A stretch of DNA of 64,000 bases. Origin: Deltaproteobacteria bacterium (GTDB taxonomy: Bacteria; Myxococcota; JACRCW01). Below the pieces are notes generated by a model. The model was not told where the DNA came from and did not search any database. It was given only the letters and a program-made list of their open reading frames with translations. Every line of letters starts with the position of its first letter. The first letter of the stretch is position 1. This document shows positions 26,110 through 35,113 of the stretch, piece after piece. Made by a program: the position numbers and the translations under genes. The stretch is taken from positions 1-64,000 of the forward strand of contig JACRCW010000109.1 in NCBI GenBank assembly GCA_016218805.1. Direction: 5' to 3'.

Positions 26110-27099
26110 TCACCCCTCTTCGGGCGCCACGGCGGCCACCAGCGCCAGGTCCTGCGCCCGCACCTTGGCGGGGTCAAACTTGCGCAGTGCCGCGTCCATC
26201 TTTGTCAGCGCCACCGCCATGGTCATGGGCGGGGCCGCGTCCTTCTTCCGCGTGGGCGCAAACTCGCGCACCGGGTTGCACCGCGCCACCACCAGCGTCT
26301 TGAGGTACGGGCTCTTGAGCCCGCGCGCCTGCAGCGCAGCCACGTGGCCGTTCACCATGGTGTCCAGTTGCATGAGGCGCTGCGCGTACTGCTCGCGCTG
26401 CCGCAGCGCCGCCGGCAGCGTGCCCGGCAGCCAGCGGTCCACACGCCGCAGCATGGGTTGCCACGCGCTCCCCGCAAACCGGCCCGCCGTCTCATAGGCC
26501 TGGCCCAGCGTCACCAGCAACGGCGCTTCAAAGATGGCCTCATGCTCCGCTTCCGACGAGCGCGGCGCTTCCAGTGCCAGCGCGCGCGCCATCCGCACCA
26601 CCTCCAGCGACCGGTCCCGGAGGTTGTGCGCCTTCTCCGTGTTCAGCGCGAGAATGCGGAACGCCATGGCGCGATCCGGCACCAGCAGCACGGTGATGGC
26701 GCGCATGCCCAGCTGCCGCGCCGCCGCCAGGCGGTGCCGCCCGTTGGGGGACAGAAACCCGTCCGGTCCCTCCACGGCAATGACCGGGTCCAGGAACGCG
26801 CCGGCCACGCGGATGGCGGCCACCAACCGGTCCGCGTGCGTCCGGGACAGGTCGCGCTGGAACGGCGTCTCGGCAACGGACTTCACCGGCACGCTCGCCA
26901 GCACCAGCGGACTGCCGGCAAACGGATCCCGGTACACCGCCAGCGCCCGCCCGCCCCGCGCCTCTACCGACGTCACAAGCGCCTGCACCTCCGGCGCGTC
27001 CGGCGCCAGCGCGGCCTCGGCGGGCGCGGGCCCCCGTGCCTCGTCCGGCTTGCGTGACTTCCCCCGCGGCTTGCCCGCGGCCTTCTTCTTCGTCGCCAT
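26110..27099 (-). CDS. ParB N-terminal-domain protein
   Basis: A 329-aa cytoplasmic protein. After a Lys-rich start the ParB/Srx-like domain is seen at about 70-180: SVPVKSVAETPFQRDLS, RLVAAIRVAGAFLDPVIAV, the GFLSPNGRHRLAAARQLG box and AFRILALNTEKAHNLRDR. In true ParB the box GERRWRAA binds CTP; here it reads NGRHRLAA. The rest is helical and may hold the DNA- or partner-binding part. No parA or parS-like array is nearby, so a role in chromosome partition is not supported. GGGGAGG lies upstream of the ATG at 27099. Confidence 0.82.
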   Translation of the reverse strand: MATKKKAAGKPRGKSRKPDEARGPAPAEAALAPDAPEVQALVTSVEARGGRALAVYRDPFAGSPLVLASVPVKSVAETPFQRDLSRTHADRLVAAIRVAGAFLDPVIAVEGPDGFLSPNGRHRLAAARQLGMRAITVLLVPDRAMAFRILALNTEKAHNLRDRSLEVVRMARALALEAPRSSEAEHEAIFEAPLLVTLGQAYETAGRFAGSAWQPMLRRVDRWLPGTLPAALRQREQYAQRLMQLDTMVNGHVAALQARGLKSPYLKTLVVARCNPVREFAPTRKKDAAPPMTMAVALTKMDAALRKFDPAKVRAQDLALVAAVAPEEG

Positions 27100-27233
27100 C
27101 CGTCTCAACCTCCCCGTGGTCCGTCCCCGCGTGACCCGAGCATGGCCTCACACGGCGCGGCAAGGGGGTGGCACGGGTTGTGATGGCCGGTGCAAACGTG
27201 GTTTCTATCCGGCGCATGTCAGGAGGTGGCAGC

Positions 27234-28658
27234 ATGGTGGCGCCAGCGCCCACCGCGCGGGTTCTGGTGGTGGATGACGAGGCCGGCCATGCCGAGAGCC
27301 TTGTCAAGATCCTCCAGAAGGAAGGCTACGAAGTGCAGAGCGCGGCGGACGGTGTGGCCGCGCTGGAGAAGGCGCGCCAATTCCTGCCGCAGGTCATCCT
27401 CACGGATCTGGTCATGCCCCGGATGGGCGGCACCGAGCTGCTCAAGGGCGTCCGCACGGTGGTCCCTGAGTGCGAGGTGATCCTGATGACGGCCTACGGC
27501 ACCGTGGAGAACGCCGTGGAGGCCATGCGCGAAGGCGCGTACGACTTCCTGTCCAAACCGGTGAAGCGCGGGCACGTCGTGGCCACGGTGCGGCGCGCGC
27601 TGGAGAAGCAGGCGCTGCTGACGGAGAACCGGCAGCTGCGGGCGGAGTTGGAGAACGCCAAGGGGGCCGCGGGACCAGACCTGGTGGGCGCCGCGCCGCC
27701 CATGCAGAAGCTGCGTGAGCTTGTTGCGCAGGTGGCGCCGTCGTCGGCCACGGTGCTGCTGCTGGGGGAGAGCGGCACGGGCAAGGAGCGCGTGGCCCGC
27801 GAGATCCACCGCCTGAGCAACCGCAGCTCGCGCGCGTTTGTTGCCGTCAACTGCGCGGCGCTGCCGGAGAGCATCCTGGAGAGCGAGTTGTTTGGCAGCG
27901 AGCGCGGCGCGTTCACCGGTGCCGTCTCCCGCGAGGGACGGTTTGAGCGCGCGCATGGCGGCACCATGCTGCTGGACGAGATTGGCGACCTGCCAGCGCA
28001 GGCGCAGGTGAAGCTGCTGCGCGTGCTGCAGGAGGGCGAGGTGGAGCGGCTGGGCGGAGGCGCCCCCCGCAAGGTGGACGTGCGCATCGTGGCGGCCACG
28101 CACCGGGACCTCAAGCAATACGTTGCCGAAGGACGCTTCCGCGAGGACCTGTTCTACCGGCTGGCCGTGATCACGCTGGCCATCCCGCCCCTACGCGAGC
28201 GCCTGTCCGACCTGCCGCTGCTGGTGAGCCACTTCCTCGCGCGCCACGGGCAGAAGCACGGCAAGCCGGTGCGGGGCATGAGCCAGGACGCCATGGCCGC
28301 GCTGCATGCGCACGGCTGGAAGGGCAACGTGCGTGAGCTGGAGAACGCGCTGGAGCGTGCCGTGGTCTTGTGCCGTGGCGACGTCATCCAGCGCGCGGAC
28401 CTGCCCGAGGACATTGCGGGCGGCACCGGCGCCCCGCCCGCGCAGGACCAGCTCAGCATCCGCGTGGGCACGCCCATGGCGGACGTGGAGCGCCAGGTCA
28501 TCCGCGCCACGTTGGCCCGCTGCAATGACGACAAGGCGCTGGCCGCGCGGCTGCTGGGCATCAGCGTCCGCACCATCTACCGGCGCCTGGGCGAGATGGA
28601 GCGCACCCAAAGCGCGGTTGATGAAGAAACGGACCCCTCAGAGGAAGGAACGCCGTGA
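27234..28658 (+). CDS. Sigma-54-dependent response regulator (NtrC family)
   Basis: A 474-aa activator that should drive sigma-54 promoters when phosphorylated. Receiver domain: VVDDEAGH, phospho-Asp in ILTDLVMP, Thr in LMTAYG and Lys in LSKPVKR. AAA+ domain from about 145: GESGTGKE (Walker A), the GAFTGA loop and LLDEIGDL (Walker B). The C-terminal Fis-type helix-turn-helix is DDKALAARLLGISVRTIYRRL. AGGAGG sits seven bases upstream of the ATG at 27234. The following ankyrin gene starts inside its stop codon (GTGA). No histidine kinase is adjacent. Confidence 0.95.
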   Translation: MVAPAPTARVLVVDDEAGHAESLVKILQKEGYEVQSAADGVAALEKARQFLPQVILTDLVMPRMGGTELLKGVRTVVPECEVILMTAYGTVENAVEAMREGAYDFLSKPVKRGHVVATVRRALEKQALLTENRQLRAELENAKGAAGPDLVGAAPPMQKLRELVAQVAPSSATVLLLGESGTGKERVAREIHRLSNRSSRAFVAVNCAALPESILESELFGSERGAFTGAVSREGRFERAHGGTMLLDEIGDLPAQAQVKLLRVLQEGEVERLGGGAPRKVDVRIVAATHRDLKQYVAEGRFREDLFYRLAVITLAIPPLRERLSDLPLLVSHFLARHGQKHGKPVRGMSQDAMAALHAHGWKGNVRELENALERAVVLCRGDVIQRADLPEDIAGGTGAPPAQDQLSIRVGTPMADVERQVIRATLARCNDDKALAARLLGISVRTIYRRLGEMERTQSAVDEETDPSEEGTP

Positions 28659-29452
28659 GCATCATGCGTGCCCGCCGCAAGGGCACGTCCGCCGGCCCGC
28701 TCCACCGCGCGCTGCAACGCGGTGACCGCCGCGCCGTGAAAGCGGAGCTGGACGCGGGCGCGGACGTTCACGCCCCCGGTGCGGACGGGATCACGCCGCT
28801 GATGACGGCCGTGCGCACCTGCCCGCTGGACGTGGTGGAGCTGTTGCTGCGCCACGGCGCGCGCGTGACGGAGGTGGACCGCGACGGGCGGACGCCGCTG
28901 GTGCACGCGTTCCAGGAGGACCCGGTCCGCCCGCGCGTGGTGCAGACCCTGCTCGCCGCGGGGGCCCCGCCCAACGCCGGCGCTCCGCTGCCGCTGCTGC
29001 TGGCCGTCCGCCGCGGCAGCGTGGAGCTGGCCCAGGCGCTGCTCACCGCGGGTGCCCGCGTCAGCGACCCGGCAATCATGCGCTACGCGTTTGTGAAGAC
29101 CACCAGCGTGGAGCTGATGCTCGCGCTGCGCAGCGCCGGTGGCGACGTCAACACGCGGGACGATTCCGGCGCCACGTTGTTGCTCCACGCAGTGCGCATG
29201 AAGGTGGTCACCGCGCGGCTGGACCTGCTGCTGGCCTGCGGGGCTGACGTGGACGCGCAGGACCATGACGGGATGAGCGCGTTGATGATCGCCGCCGCCG
29301 GCGGCCAGGTCGCCCTGGTGCGGCGCCTGCTGGAGGGACGCGCGTCGTTGGACCTGCGCGACAAGGCGGGCCGCACTGCGTACGCGCACGCGCTGGCGGC
29401 GGGGCAACGCGGCGCGGTCACGCTGCTGGAACAGGCGGGCGCAGGCCCGTGA
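28655..29452 (+). CDS. Ankyrin-repeat protein
   Basis: A 265-aa protein made of six or seven ankyrin repeats (for example DGITPLMTAVRTCPLDVVELLLRHGA is seen from about residue 44, and DGMSALMIAAAGGQ near 210). There is no signal peptide, so it is probably cytoplasmic and binds another protein. The start is a GTG overlapping the stop of the sigma-54 regulator by four bases, with AGGAAGGAA upstream. It is followed at once by the RtcR gene, so the three are probably one transcript. Its partner is unknown; the two activators beside it are natural candidates. Confidence 0.86.
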   Translation: MSIMRARRKGTSAGPLHRALQRGDRRAVKAELDAGADVHAPGADGITPLMTAVRTCPLDVVELLLRHGARVTEVDRDGRTPLVHAFQEDPVRPRVVQTLLAAGAPPNAGAPLPLLLAVRRGSVELAQALLTAGARVSDPAIMRYAFVKTTSVELMLALRSAGGDVNTRDDSGATLLLHAVRMKVVTARLDLLLACGADVDAQDHDGMSALMIAAAGGQVALVRRLLEGRASLDLRDKAGRTAYAHALAAGQRGAVTLLEQAGAGP

Positions 29453-29466
29453 CGGGGACGGTGCGC

Positions 29467-31068
29467 ATGGCTTCTCGCCGGAACGTCGTCATCTCGCTGC
29501 TGGGGCCCACGCTGGACGCCGGGCAGGGACCGGCCCGCTGGAAGCGCTGGCGGCCCAACGTGGCGCTGGCCGGACAGGCGGACCTCCCCGTGACGCGCGT
29601 GGAGCTGCTGTACCAGGACCGCTTCCGCAACCTCGCCACGCTGGTTGAAGACGACATCCGCCACGTGAGCCCGGACACGGAAGTGCGCTTGCATGAACTG
29701 CCCGTGACCGACCCGTGGAACCTGGAGCAGGTGTACGGCGCGCTGCATGACTTTGCGCGCGCGTACGCGTTCAACACCGACCGCGAGGACTACCTCATCC
29801 ACATCACCACCGGGACGCACATTGCCCAGATCTGCATGTTCCTGTTGACGGAGTCCCGCTACTTCCCCGCGCGGTTGCTGCAGACGTCCCCGCCGCCGCG
29901 CGGGCAACGCCCCGCCGGCCCGGGTACCCACGCCATCATTGACCTGGACCTGTCCCGCTATGACCGCCTGGCCAGCCGGTTCCGCCAGGAACTCACGGAG
30001 GACCTGAGCTTTCTCAAGGGCGGGATCGACACGCGCAACGCGCCGTTCAACCGTCTCATCGAACAGATCGAACGTGTCGCCGTCGCGTCACGCGCGCCCA
30101 TGCTGCTGATGGGGCCCACCGGGGCGGGCAAGAGCCAGCTCGCGCGGCGCATCCACGAGCTCAAGAAGCAGCGGCGCCAGTTGAGCGGTGAGTTTGTGGA
30201 GGTCAATTGCGCCACGCTCCGCGGTGACGGGGCCATGAGCGCGCTGTTTGGTCACGTGCGCGGCGCGTTCACCGGCGCCACGGGGGACCGGCCCGGCCTG
30301 CTGCGCAAGGCGCACGGCGGCATGCTTTTTCTTGACGAGATCGGCGAGCTGGGAGCGGACGAACAGGCCATGCTGCTGCGCGCGGTGGAGGAGAAGACGT
30401 TCCTGCCCATGGGCAGTGACCGCGAGGTGCACAGCGAGTTCCAGCTCATCGCCGGCACCAACCGGGACCTGCACGCGCGCGTGGTGGACGGTGGTTTCCG
30501 CGAAGACCTGCTGTCGCGCATCAACCTGTGGACCTTCCGCCTCCCCGGTCTCAAGGAGCGCCCGGAGGACGTGGAGCCCAACCTGGAGTTTGAACTGCGC
30601 GAGGCCGCGCGCCTGCTCGGCGTGCACGTGACCTTCAGCCGCGAGGCGCGCCAGCGCTTCCTGGACTTCGCCACGTCGGGCGAGGCGACCTGGGCGGGCA
30701 ACTTCCGCGACTTCAACGCCAGCGTGACGCGCATGGCCACGCTGGCGGACGGCGGCCGCATCTCCACCGGCGTTGTGGACAGCGAGCTTGCCCGCCTGCG
30801 TGCGCAATGGTCCCGTCCCGGCACCCCGGGCGACACCGACGCGCTGGCGGGCGTGCTGCCCCGCCCGGCGGACGTGGACCTGTTCGACCGCGCGCAGCTC
30901 GTCGAGGTCATCCGTACGTGTCGCGGCTCCAAGAGCCTGTCGGAGGCCGGGCGCCGCCTGTTCGCGGCCTCACGCGCACGCCGCCGCAGCGTGAATGATG
31001 CGGACCGGCTGCGGAAGTACCTCGCGCGCTTTGGGCTGACGTGGGCGGACGTGCACGCGGGTGAGTGA
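29467..31068 (+). CDS. rtcR: RtcR, sigma-54 activator with CARF-like ligand domain
   Basis: RtcR activates the RNA-repair genes rtcB and rtcA with sigma-54 in response to RNA damage; its N-terminal CARF domain senses an RNA-derived ligand. The 533-aa protein shows the family's N-terminal block (NVVISLLGPTLD, YLIHITTGTHIAQICMF, ESRYFPARLLQTSPP), an AAA+ domain with GPTGAGKS, GAFTGA and LFLDEIGEL, and a C-terminal helical DNA-binding part. The ATG at 29467 gives the normal RtcR start; a GTG at 29449 overlapping the ankyrin stop is the alternative. No rtcB or rtcA is in the window. Confidence 0.93.
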   Translation: MASRRNVVISLLGPTLDAGQGPARWKRWRPNVALAGQADLPVTRVELLYQDRFRNLATLVEDDIRHVSPDTEVRLHELPVTDPWNLEQVYGALHDFARAYAFNTDREDYLIHITTGTHIAQICMFLLTESRYFPARLLQTSPPPRGQRPAGPGTHAIIDLDLSRYDRLASRFRQELTEDLSFLKGGIDTRNAPFNRLIEQIERVAVASRAPMLLMGPTGAGKSQLARRIHELKKQRRQLSGEFVEVNCATLRGDGAMSALFGHVRGAFTGATGDRPGLLRKAHGGMLFLDEIGELGADEQAMLLRAVEEKTFLPMGSDREVHSEFQLIAGTNRDLHARVVDGGFREDLLSRINLWTFRLPGLKERPEDVEPNLEFELREAARLLGVHVTFSREARQRFLDFATSGEATWAGNFRDFNASVTRMATLADGGRISTGVVDSELARLRAQWSRPGTPGDTDALAGVLPRPADVDLFDRAQLVEVIRTCRGSKSLSEAGRRLFAASRARRRSVNDADRLRKYLARFGLTWADVHAGE

Positions 31069-31074
31069 CGTCGT

Positions 31075-32427
31075 TCAGCGCTTCTTGCGGACGGGCTTCT
31101 TCTTCTTGGGCGCGGGCTTGCGGCGCGGCAGCACCGGCGGAATGGCCAGGTCCGGCGCGTAGGAATTGAAATCCACAAATCCCGCGGCCCGGATGTGCGC
31201 CTGGAACGCCTGCACCAGCGCGCCTTCCCAGCGCGGCGTGTACGGGTAGAGGTCCCACGCCACAATGCCGCGCTCCTTGTCGTAGGACAGGGCCAGGTGA
31301 CCGCCGTTGGCCAGCGCGCGGTACTCGTGCGCGTAGCGGTCCGTCTCATAGCTGTGCCGGCTGGCGAACTCCTCCGCACCCATGCTGCGCTCAAAGTCCG
31401 CCACCGCCAGCACCACGTCCTCGACGGACGGCTTGTGGAACGGGCTGGCTTTCACATCCGCAAAGCTGTGCAGCCGGTCATGCAGCTGCCCCTCAATGAT
31501 GTCACCCAGCGGGATGGTGTCGCCCGGCGGATAGGGGTCGGGCCCGGCGGTGCGGCGCAACAGGTACAAATCCGAGCGGTACCAGTTCTCCACAAAGCCC
31601 TGGTAATAATACACGCTCAGCTCGTACATCACGTCTTCCACGTCGACGGGGAGCTGCCGCGCCACGCGTTCAAACACACGCCGCGCCAACGGGTGTACGC
31701 AGGTGAACACCGCGCCGCCGGGCCGCAGCGCGCTGGTCGCGCGTGACAGGAACGCCACCAGGCAGCGCTCGTAGCTCATGGGGTCGGTCAGCACGACGTC
31801 AAACGCGCCCACCATGGACGGGGGCAGCGGCGCCAGCACGTCCAGCACGCGCGCGTCCAGCTTGATGCGCTCCTCGCGCGCGCACCGCGCAATGAAGTCC
31901 ACCAGGACCTCGTCGATATCGATCACCGTGACGGCATGACCCATCTTGGCCAGCACGGGCGCCAGCAGGTCGTCGTCACCAATGATCAGCACCTTCTTGC
32001 GCGTCCCGATCCGGCGCGTGAGTTCCCAGCAGCGCGCCACGCCGCACTCCGGGAGCACCGCCGTCTGCCCGTACTCAAACAGGCTCATCTTCCGCCGCGC
32101 GTGCATCCGGCGGTTGAGCGCGGACAGCGCCTCGCGGTCCGGACAGTCCCACGCGTGCCACGCGTAGCCCGCCCCCAGCGTGCGCAGCCGGTCCTCAATC
32201 GCCGGGTCATCCCAGCCCAGCCCGTCGTCAGCCAGGCCCGCCTGCCGCAGCCGCGCAAACGCGGGCCCGGACGGCGTGTCGTCGTCCTCGCCGTGCGCCA
32301 GCCGGCGCAGTTCCTCCGCGTGCTCCCCCTCCAGGAGCACCACGCGCGGCGTGGAGATGGACGCCACCGTGCTCATCCGCGGCGCCTGCGCCACCACGGC
32401 GAACGCCCCGTTCACCAGCCTGCGCAT
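31075..32427 (-). CDS. Branched-chain polyamine synthase-like protein (BpsA family)
   Basis: BpsA transfers aminopropyl groups from decarboxylated S-adenosylmethionine to make branched polyamines. The 450-aa protein has an N-terminal helical part with a winged-helix-like region, then a Rossmann domain with LIIGDDDLLAPVL (about 150), the acidic VIDIDEVLVDFI and FDVVLTDPMSYE, matching the GDDDL/DIDE/TDPP series of the family. A C-terminal part and a Lys-rich tail (KKKKPVRKK) are extra. A gene for S-adenosylmethionine decarboxylase lies 2.3 kb away on the same strand, which supports a polyamine role. The substrate is not proven. Confidence 0.72.
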   Translation of the reverse strand: MRRLVNGAFAVVAQAPRMSTVASISTPRVVLLEGEHAEELRRLAHGEDDDTPSGPAFARLRQAGLADDGLGWDDPAIEDRLRTLGAGYAWHAWDCPDREALSALNRRMHARRKMSLFEYGQTAVLPECGVARCWELTRRIGTRKKVLIIGDDDLLAPVLAKMGHAVTVIDIDEVLVDFIARCAREERIKLDARVLDVLAPLPPSMVGAFDVVLTDPMSYERCLVAFLSRATSALRPGGAVFTCVHPLARRVFERVARQLPVDVEDVMYELSVYYYQGFVENWYRSDLYLLRRTAGPDPYPPGDTIPLGDIIEGQLHDRLHSFADVKASPFHKPSVEDVVLAVADFERSMGAEEFASRHSYETDRYAHEYRALANGGHLALSYDKERGIVAWDLYPYTPRWEGALVQAFQAHIRAAGFVDFNSYAPDLAIPPVLPRRKPAPKKKKPVRKKR

Positions 32428-32443
32428 GCCGCCTCCGCCGCCG

Positions 32444-33115
32444 TCACCAGGGATACGAAAGTCGCTCGCCCAGCCGCCACGGCGCGCCCTCGCCGGTGGA
32501 GCGGATGGCGCCGTGGTCCACCAGCAAAGCCAGTTCCTTCTGCAACTCCGCCGGGTCCGGCACCGGGTAGCCCCACTGCGTGAGGTGGCGTTTCACGGCG
32601 TCGGCCACCTTCTCGCGCGCCACCTCGCGGTTGGCCTCCACCGCGTGCAGCGCCATCAGCACCGCCACGGTGCGCTCCGTCAGCGGCTCCTTGCGGCTGC
32701 GGCACACCGACGTCAGCGACGTCAACAACAGCGTCACGCAGCGCACCCGGTCCGCGTTGTCCAGGCGGTTCTTGCCGCCCACGCCCAGCATCCGCGCCAC
32801 GCTGATGATGCGGAACGGGTCAATGTGCAGGTCGCCCACCTCTTCGGGGTCCTTCTCCAGCAGGTCCGGGCGCACCTCCAGCCCCTTGGGACCCAACCGG
32901 TACAGCTCACCGTCAATGAACCATTTGCCCCACTGCGCATACAGCCGGCGCCGCAGACGCGTGGCGGAGCGGCTCATGTCAACCCGCACGGCCGTGCGTG
33001 ACAGGTCCTCCGCCACCCCCTCCGGCTTGATGTCCGGCAGCCGCTTGGCAAGGAACGGCTTGAGATCCTTGGTCAGGACCGCCTGGCAGTCTTCCAGCTT
33101 CTTGGACCAGAGCAT
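32444..33115 (-). CDS. Protein of unknown function
   Basis: The 223-aa protein is charged and largely helical with no membrane segment. Its beginning (MLWSKKLEDCQAVLTKDLKPFL) and middle (NADRVRCVTLLLTSLTSVC) do not match a family I know. The last 60 residues (VADAVKRHLTQWGYPVPDPAELQKELALLVDHGAI) look like a winged-helix fold. It precedes the BpsA-like gene by 16 bases and is probably cotranscribed with it. AGGAG lies 11 bases upstream of the ATG at 33115. Confidence 0.65.
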   Translation of the reverse strand: MLWSKKLEDCQAVLTKDLKPFLAKRLPDIKPEGVAEDLSRTAVRVDMSRSATRLRRRLYAQWGKWFIDGELYRLGPKGLEVRPDLLEKDPEEVGDLHIDPFRIISVARMLGVGGKNRLDNADRVRCVTLLLTSLTSVCRSRKEPLTERTVAVLMALHAVEANREVAREKVADAVKRHLTQWGYPVPDPAELQKELALLVDHGAIRSTGEGAPWRLGERLSYPW

Positions 33116-33382
33116 CGGCGCGTGGTCTCCTGGCCCCCGCTCAACCCGGGCGCTCCCGTATCGCACAGACGGTCGCCCCATCGCCACAAGCGCCTGCCAG
33201 AGCTGCAAACCGGAAAACTTTGCCGGAAACCGCTGAGACCGCCCTCCAAACGGAAGATCTGTTGCGCCGTATCAGTCAAAAGGAGGACGCTTTCCACGCT
33301 ACACGGCGCGGGCCGCGACCGAAAAGGTTAGTGTCCTCTAGATAGGGAACGGCGCCCTGGGCGCCCTCGCAAGGAGAAGCAT

Positions 33383-34648
33383 ATGACCCTCGCACTCACT
33401 GGCAACTCGTTGGGCATGCAGAGCGCCCAGATGCTCGAACGGTTGGGCTTCAGCGGCATCGGTGCGTCGGCCATTGGTGCCGAGCTCGATGCTTCCGTCG
33501 GGGACATCCCCGGCGTGATGCGCAACCTGACGGACATGTACAGCAAGGGCCTCACGGGCGGGATGGATCGCCTGTTCGGCGCAGGGCTGCCCCCCTTCTC
33601 GTTTGTTCCCCGCCCCGGCGAAATGCTGGCCCGGAACCTGGACCGCGCGGGCGTGGGCTTCAACCCGTTTGGCGGCACGTCCCGCGAGATGCCCTTTGGC
33701 CGTGGCCCCATGGCCCGCGCCATGGAGCGCGCCATCAAGCACAACCCGCTGTTCAAGGCCCAGATGGAGCGCGCCCTTGGAGGCGTGATCATCCCGGACG
33801 GCCGGAATGACGGGAAGCTCAGCGTGTTCCGCCCGCCCTTCAACACCGTGGGTGGGATCATGCAGCAGGCCGCGGCGGCCGGCGCCATGAAGGGTATGGC
33901 TGCGGCGCTGGCGTCCTTGCCGCTGCCCCTGGGCGCGGGTCCCCTGGCCAGCGCGCTGGGCCGTCTGGCGGGCAACATGGCCAACTTTGCGGCGGGTGGC
34001 GCGCAGGGCGCGGGTGGCATCCAGGCGCAGACCGCGGGTGGTGCGGGTGCGGCGGGTGGCGCCGGTGGCGTGCAGCAGGGCAGCTGGGCCTCCACGCTGT
34101 CCCCGGAAGACAAGACGTTTGCTGAGGGCATGGGTGTGAGCCTGGGCAACGCCTCCTTTGAGGATGTCCTCTTCATTCTTCTCATGAAGTACGCGAAGAA
34201 GAAGGAAGACGACATCATGAAGAAGGTGAAGGAGCTCGACCAGTCCATGCAGAAGGGCGGCGAGGAAGGCGGCGGCAAGGGCGGCAAGGGTGGCAAGGGC
34301 GGCAAGGGCGGCCTGCTGGGCGGCATCGGCAAGATCGCGGGCGGCGCCATCGGCGGCCCCATTGGCGGCATGGTCGGCGGCATGGTTGGCAACGCGGTCG
34401 GCGGTGCACTTGGCGGCGGTGGCGCACAGGGCGCCGGCGGCGGCGGTGGTGGCGGCGGTGGCGGCGGCGGACTGGAAGGCGCGGATCTGGGTCAGAAGAT
34501 GGATCCGTCCAAGATGTCCGACACCATGAAGCAGCAGATGCTGCAGAAGCTCATGGGCGACCTGCAGAAGCTGTACGAGATGCTGTCAAACATGATCAAG
34601 ACGATGCACGACATGCAGATGACGCCGGTGCGCAACCTGCGCGGCTGA
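33383..34648 (+). CDS. Glycine-rich protein with glycine-zipper segment, unknown function
   Basis: The 421-aa protein has no signal peptide. Residues 1-200 are mixed and rich in Gly, Ala, Met and Phe. Near residue 255-290 lies a predicted coiled coil (FEDVLFILLMKYAKKKEDD, then IMKKVKELDQSM). Four GGK repeats follow, then a GxxxG glycine-zipper stretch (GGPIGGMVGGMVGNAVGG) that could insert in a membrane, a run of 13 Gly, and a Met-rich helical end. This layout recalls pore-forming or secreted-effector proteins, but no family is recognised. It has an excellent ribosome site (AAGGAG) and its own strong terminator, suggesting high expression. Confidence 0.72.
   Translation: MTLALTGNSLGMQSAQMLERLGFSGIGASAIGAELDASVGDIPGVMRNLTDMYSKGLTGGMDRLFGAGLPPFSFVPRPGEMLARNLDRAGVGFNPFGGTSREMPFGRGPMARAMERAIKHNPLFKAQMERALGGVIIPDGRNDGKLSVFRPPFNTVGGIMQQAAAAGAMKGMAAALASLPLPLGAGPLASALGRLAGNMANFAAGGAQGAGGIQAQTAGGAGAAGGAGGVQQGSWASTLSPEDKTFAEGMGVSLGNASFEDVLFILLMKYAKKKEDDIMKKVKELDQSMQKGGEEGGGKGGKGGKGGKGGLLGGIGKIAGGAIGGPIGGMVGGMVGNAVGGALGGGGAQGAGGGGGGGGGGGGLEGADLGQKMDPSKMSDTMKQQMLQKLMGDLQKLYEMLSNMIKTMHDMQMTPVRNLRG
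34267..34316 (+). repeat. GGCGGCAAG-type in-gene repeat (GGK)
   Basis: A nine-base unit encoding Gly-Gly-Lys recurs about four times in tandem within the glycine-rich gene, just before the glycine-zipper segment. Copies differ by silent changes at third positions (GGC/GGT). Slippage could vary its copy number between strains. Confidence 0.7.
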
Positions 34649-34678
34649 TTCGGTCGGCAACGTTGTGGGATCCTCGGG

Positions 34679-34710
34679 AGAGCCGGCCAGCGCGCCGGCT
34701 CTTCCTTTTT
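34679..34710 (+). terminator. Intrinsic terminator after the glycine-rich gene
   Basis: AGAGCCGGC and GCCGGCTCT form a perfect 9-bp stem with a six-base loop, followed directly by TCCTTTTT. It begins 30 bases after the stop codon at 34648 and lies just beyond the end of the convergent speD gene. Confidence 0.9.
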
Positions 34711-34717
34711 CCCCGCT

Positions 34718-35080
34718 TCAGGCCGGCGTGACCTGTGTGCCGCGCGCCTGCTCCTTCACCGCGTGGCGGCCGGGCTTCATGGCGCGGAGAATGGGCTCCA
34801 CGCCGTGGCGGGGCAGCGCGTTGCCACAGGTGAAGATGTCCACCGCGGCGTAGCCCACCTCCGGCCACGTGTGGATGGACAGATGGCTCTCGGCAACGAG
34901 CACGACGACGGACGCGCCCTGCGGTTCGAATTTGTGGTCCACGGTCCCGAGGATGGTGCAGCGCGCCGCCGCCGCCGCCTCATGCAGGACACCGCGCAGG
35001 AAGTCCACGTCGTCCAGGAGGCGGGGTTCCACCTCATACAGCTCAATGAAGAGGTGCGTGGCAAGTGCGGCTTGGGTCAT
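34718..35080 (-). CDS. speD: S-adenosylmethionine decarboxylase proenzyme
   Basis: SpeD decarboxylates S-adenosylmethionine to supply aminopropyl groups for polyamine synthesis. The 120-aa prokaryotic class 1B form self-cleaves at Glu-Ser in ESHLSIHTWPE (about residue 63) to create the pyruvoyl cofactor. The conserved Cys in DIFTCGN and the N-terminal HLFIELYE are present. The ATG at 35080 is used; the base triplet before it is TTG. It is convergent with the glycine-rich gene and close to the BpsA-like gene, its probable consumer. Confidence 0.95.
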   Translation of the reverse strand: MTQAALATHLFIELYEVEPRLLDDVDFLRGVLHEAAAAARCTILGTVDHKFEPQGASVVVLVAESHLSIHTWPEVGYAAVDIFTCGNALPRHGVEPILRAMKPGRHAVKEQARGTQVTPA

Positions 35081-35113
35081 CAAACGCGATGAAACGCGAC
35101 GCCCACGTGACTG

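Noticed and set aside
26110..27099. ParB-like gene as a sign of the replication origin
   Set aside because: No parA, parS-like cluster, dnaA or gidA/mnm genes are nearby, and the CTP box differs from true ParB.
27171..27186. TGGCACGGGTTGTGA as a sigma-54 promoter for the NtrC-type gene
   Set aside because: The -24 half fits, but the -12 element has GA where GC is required. A similar TGGCACGGGT near 41067 also lacks the -12 half.
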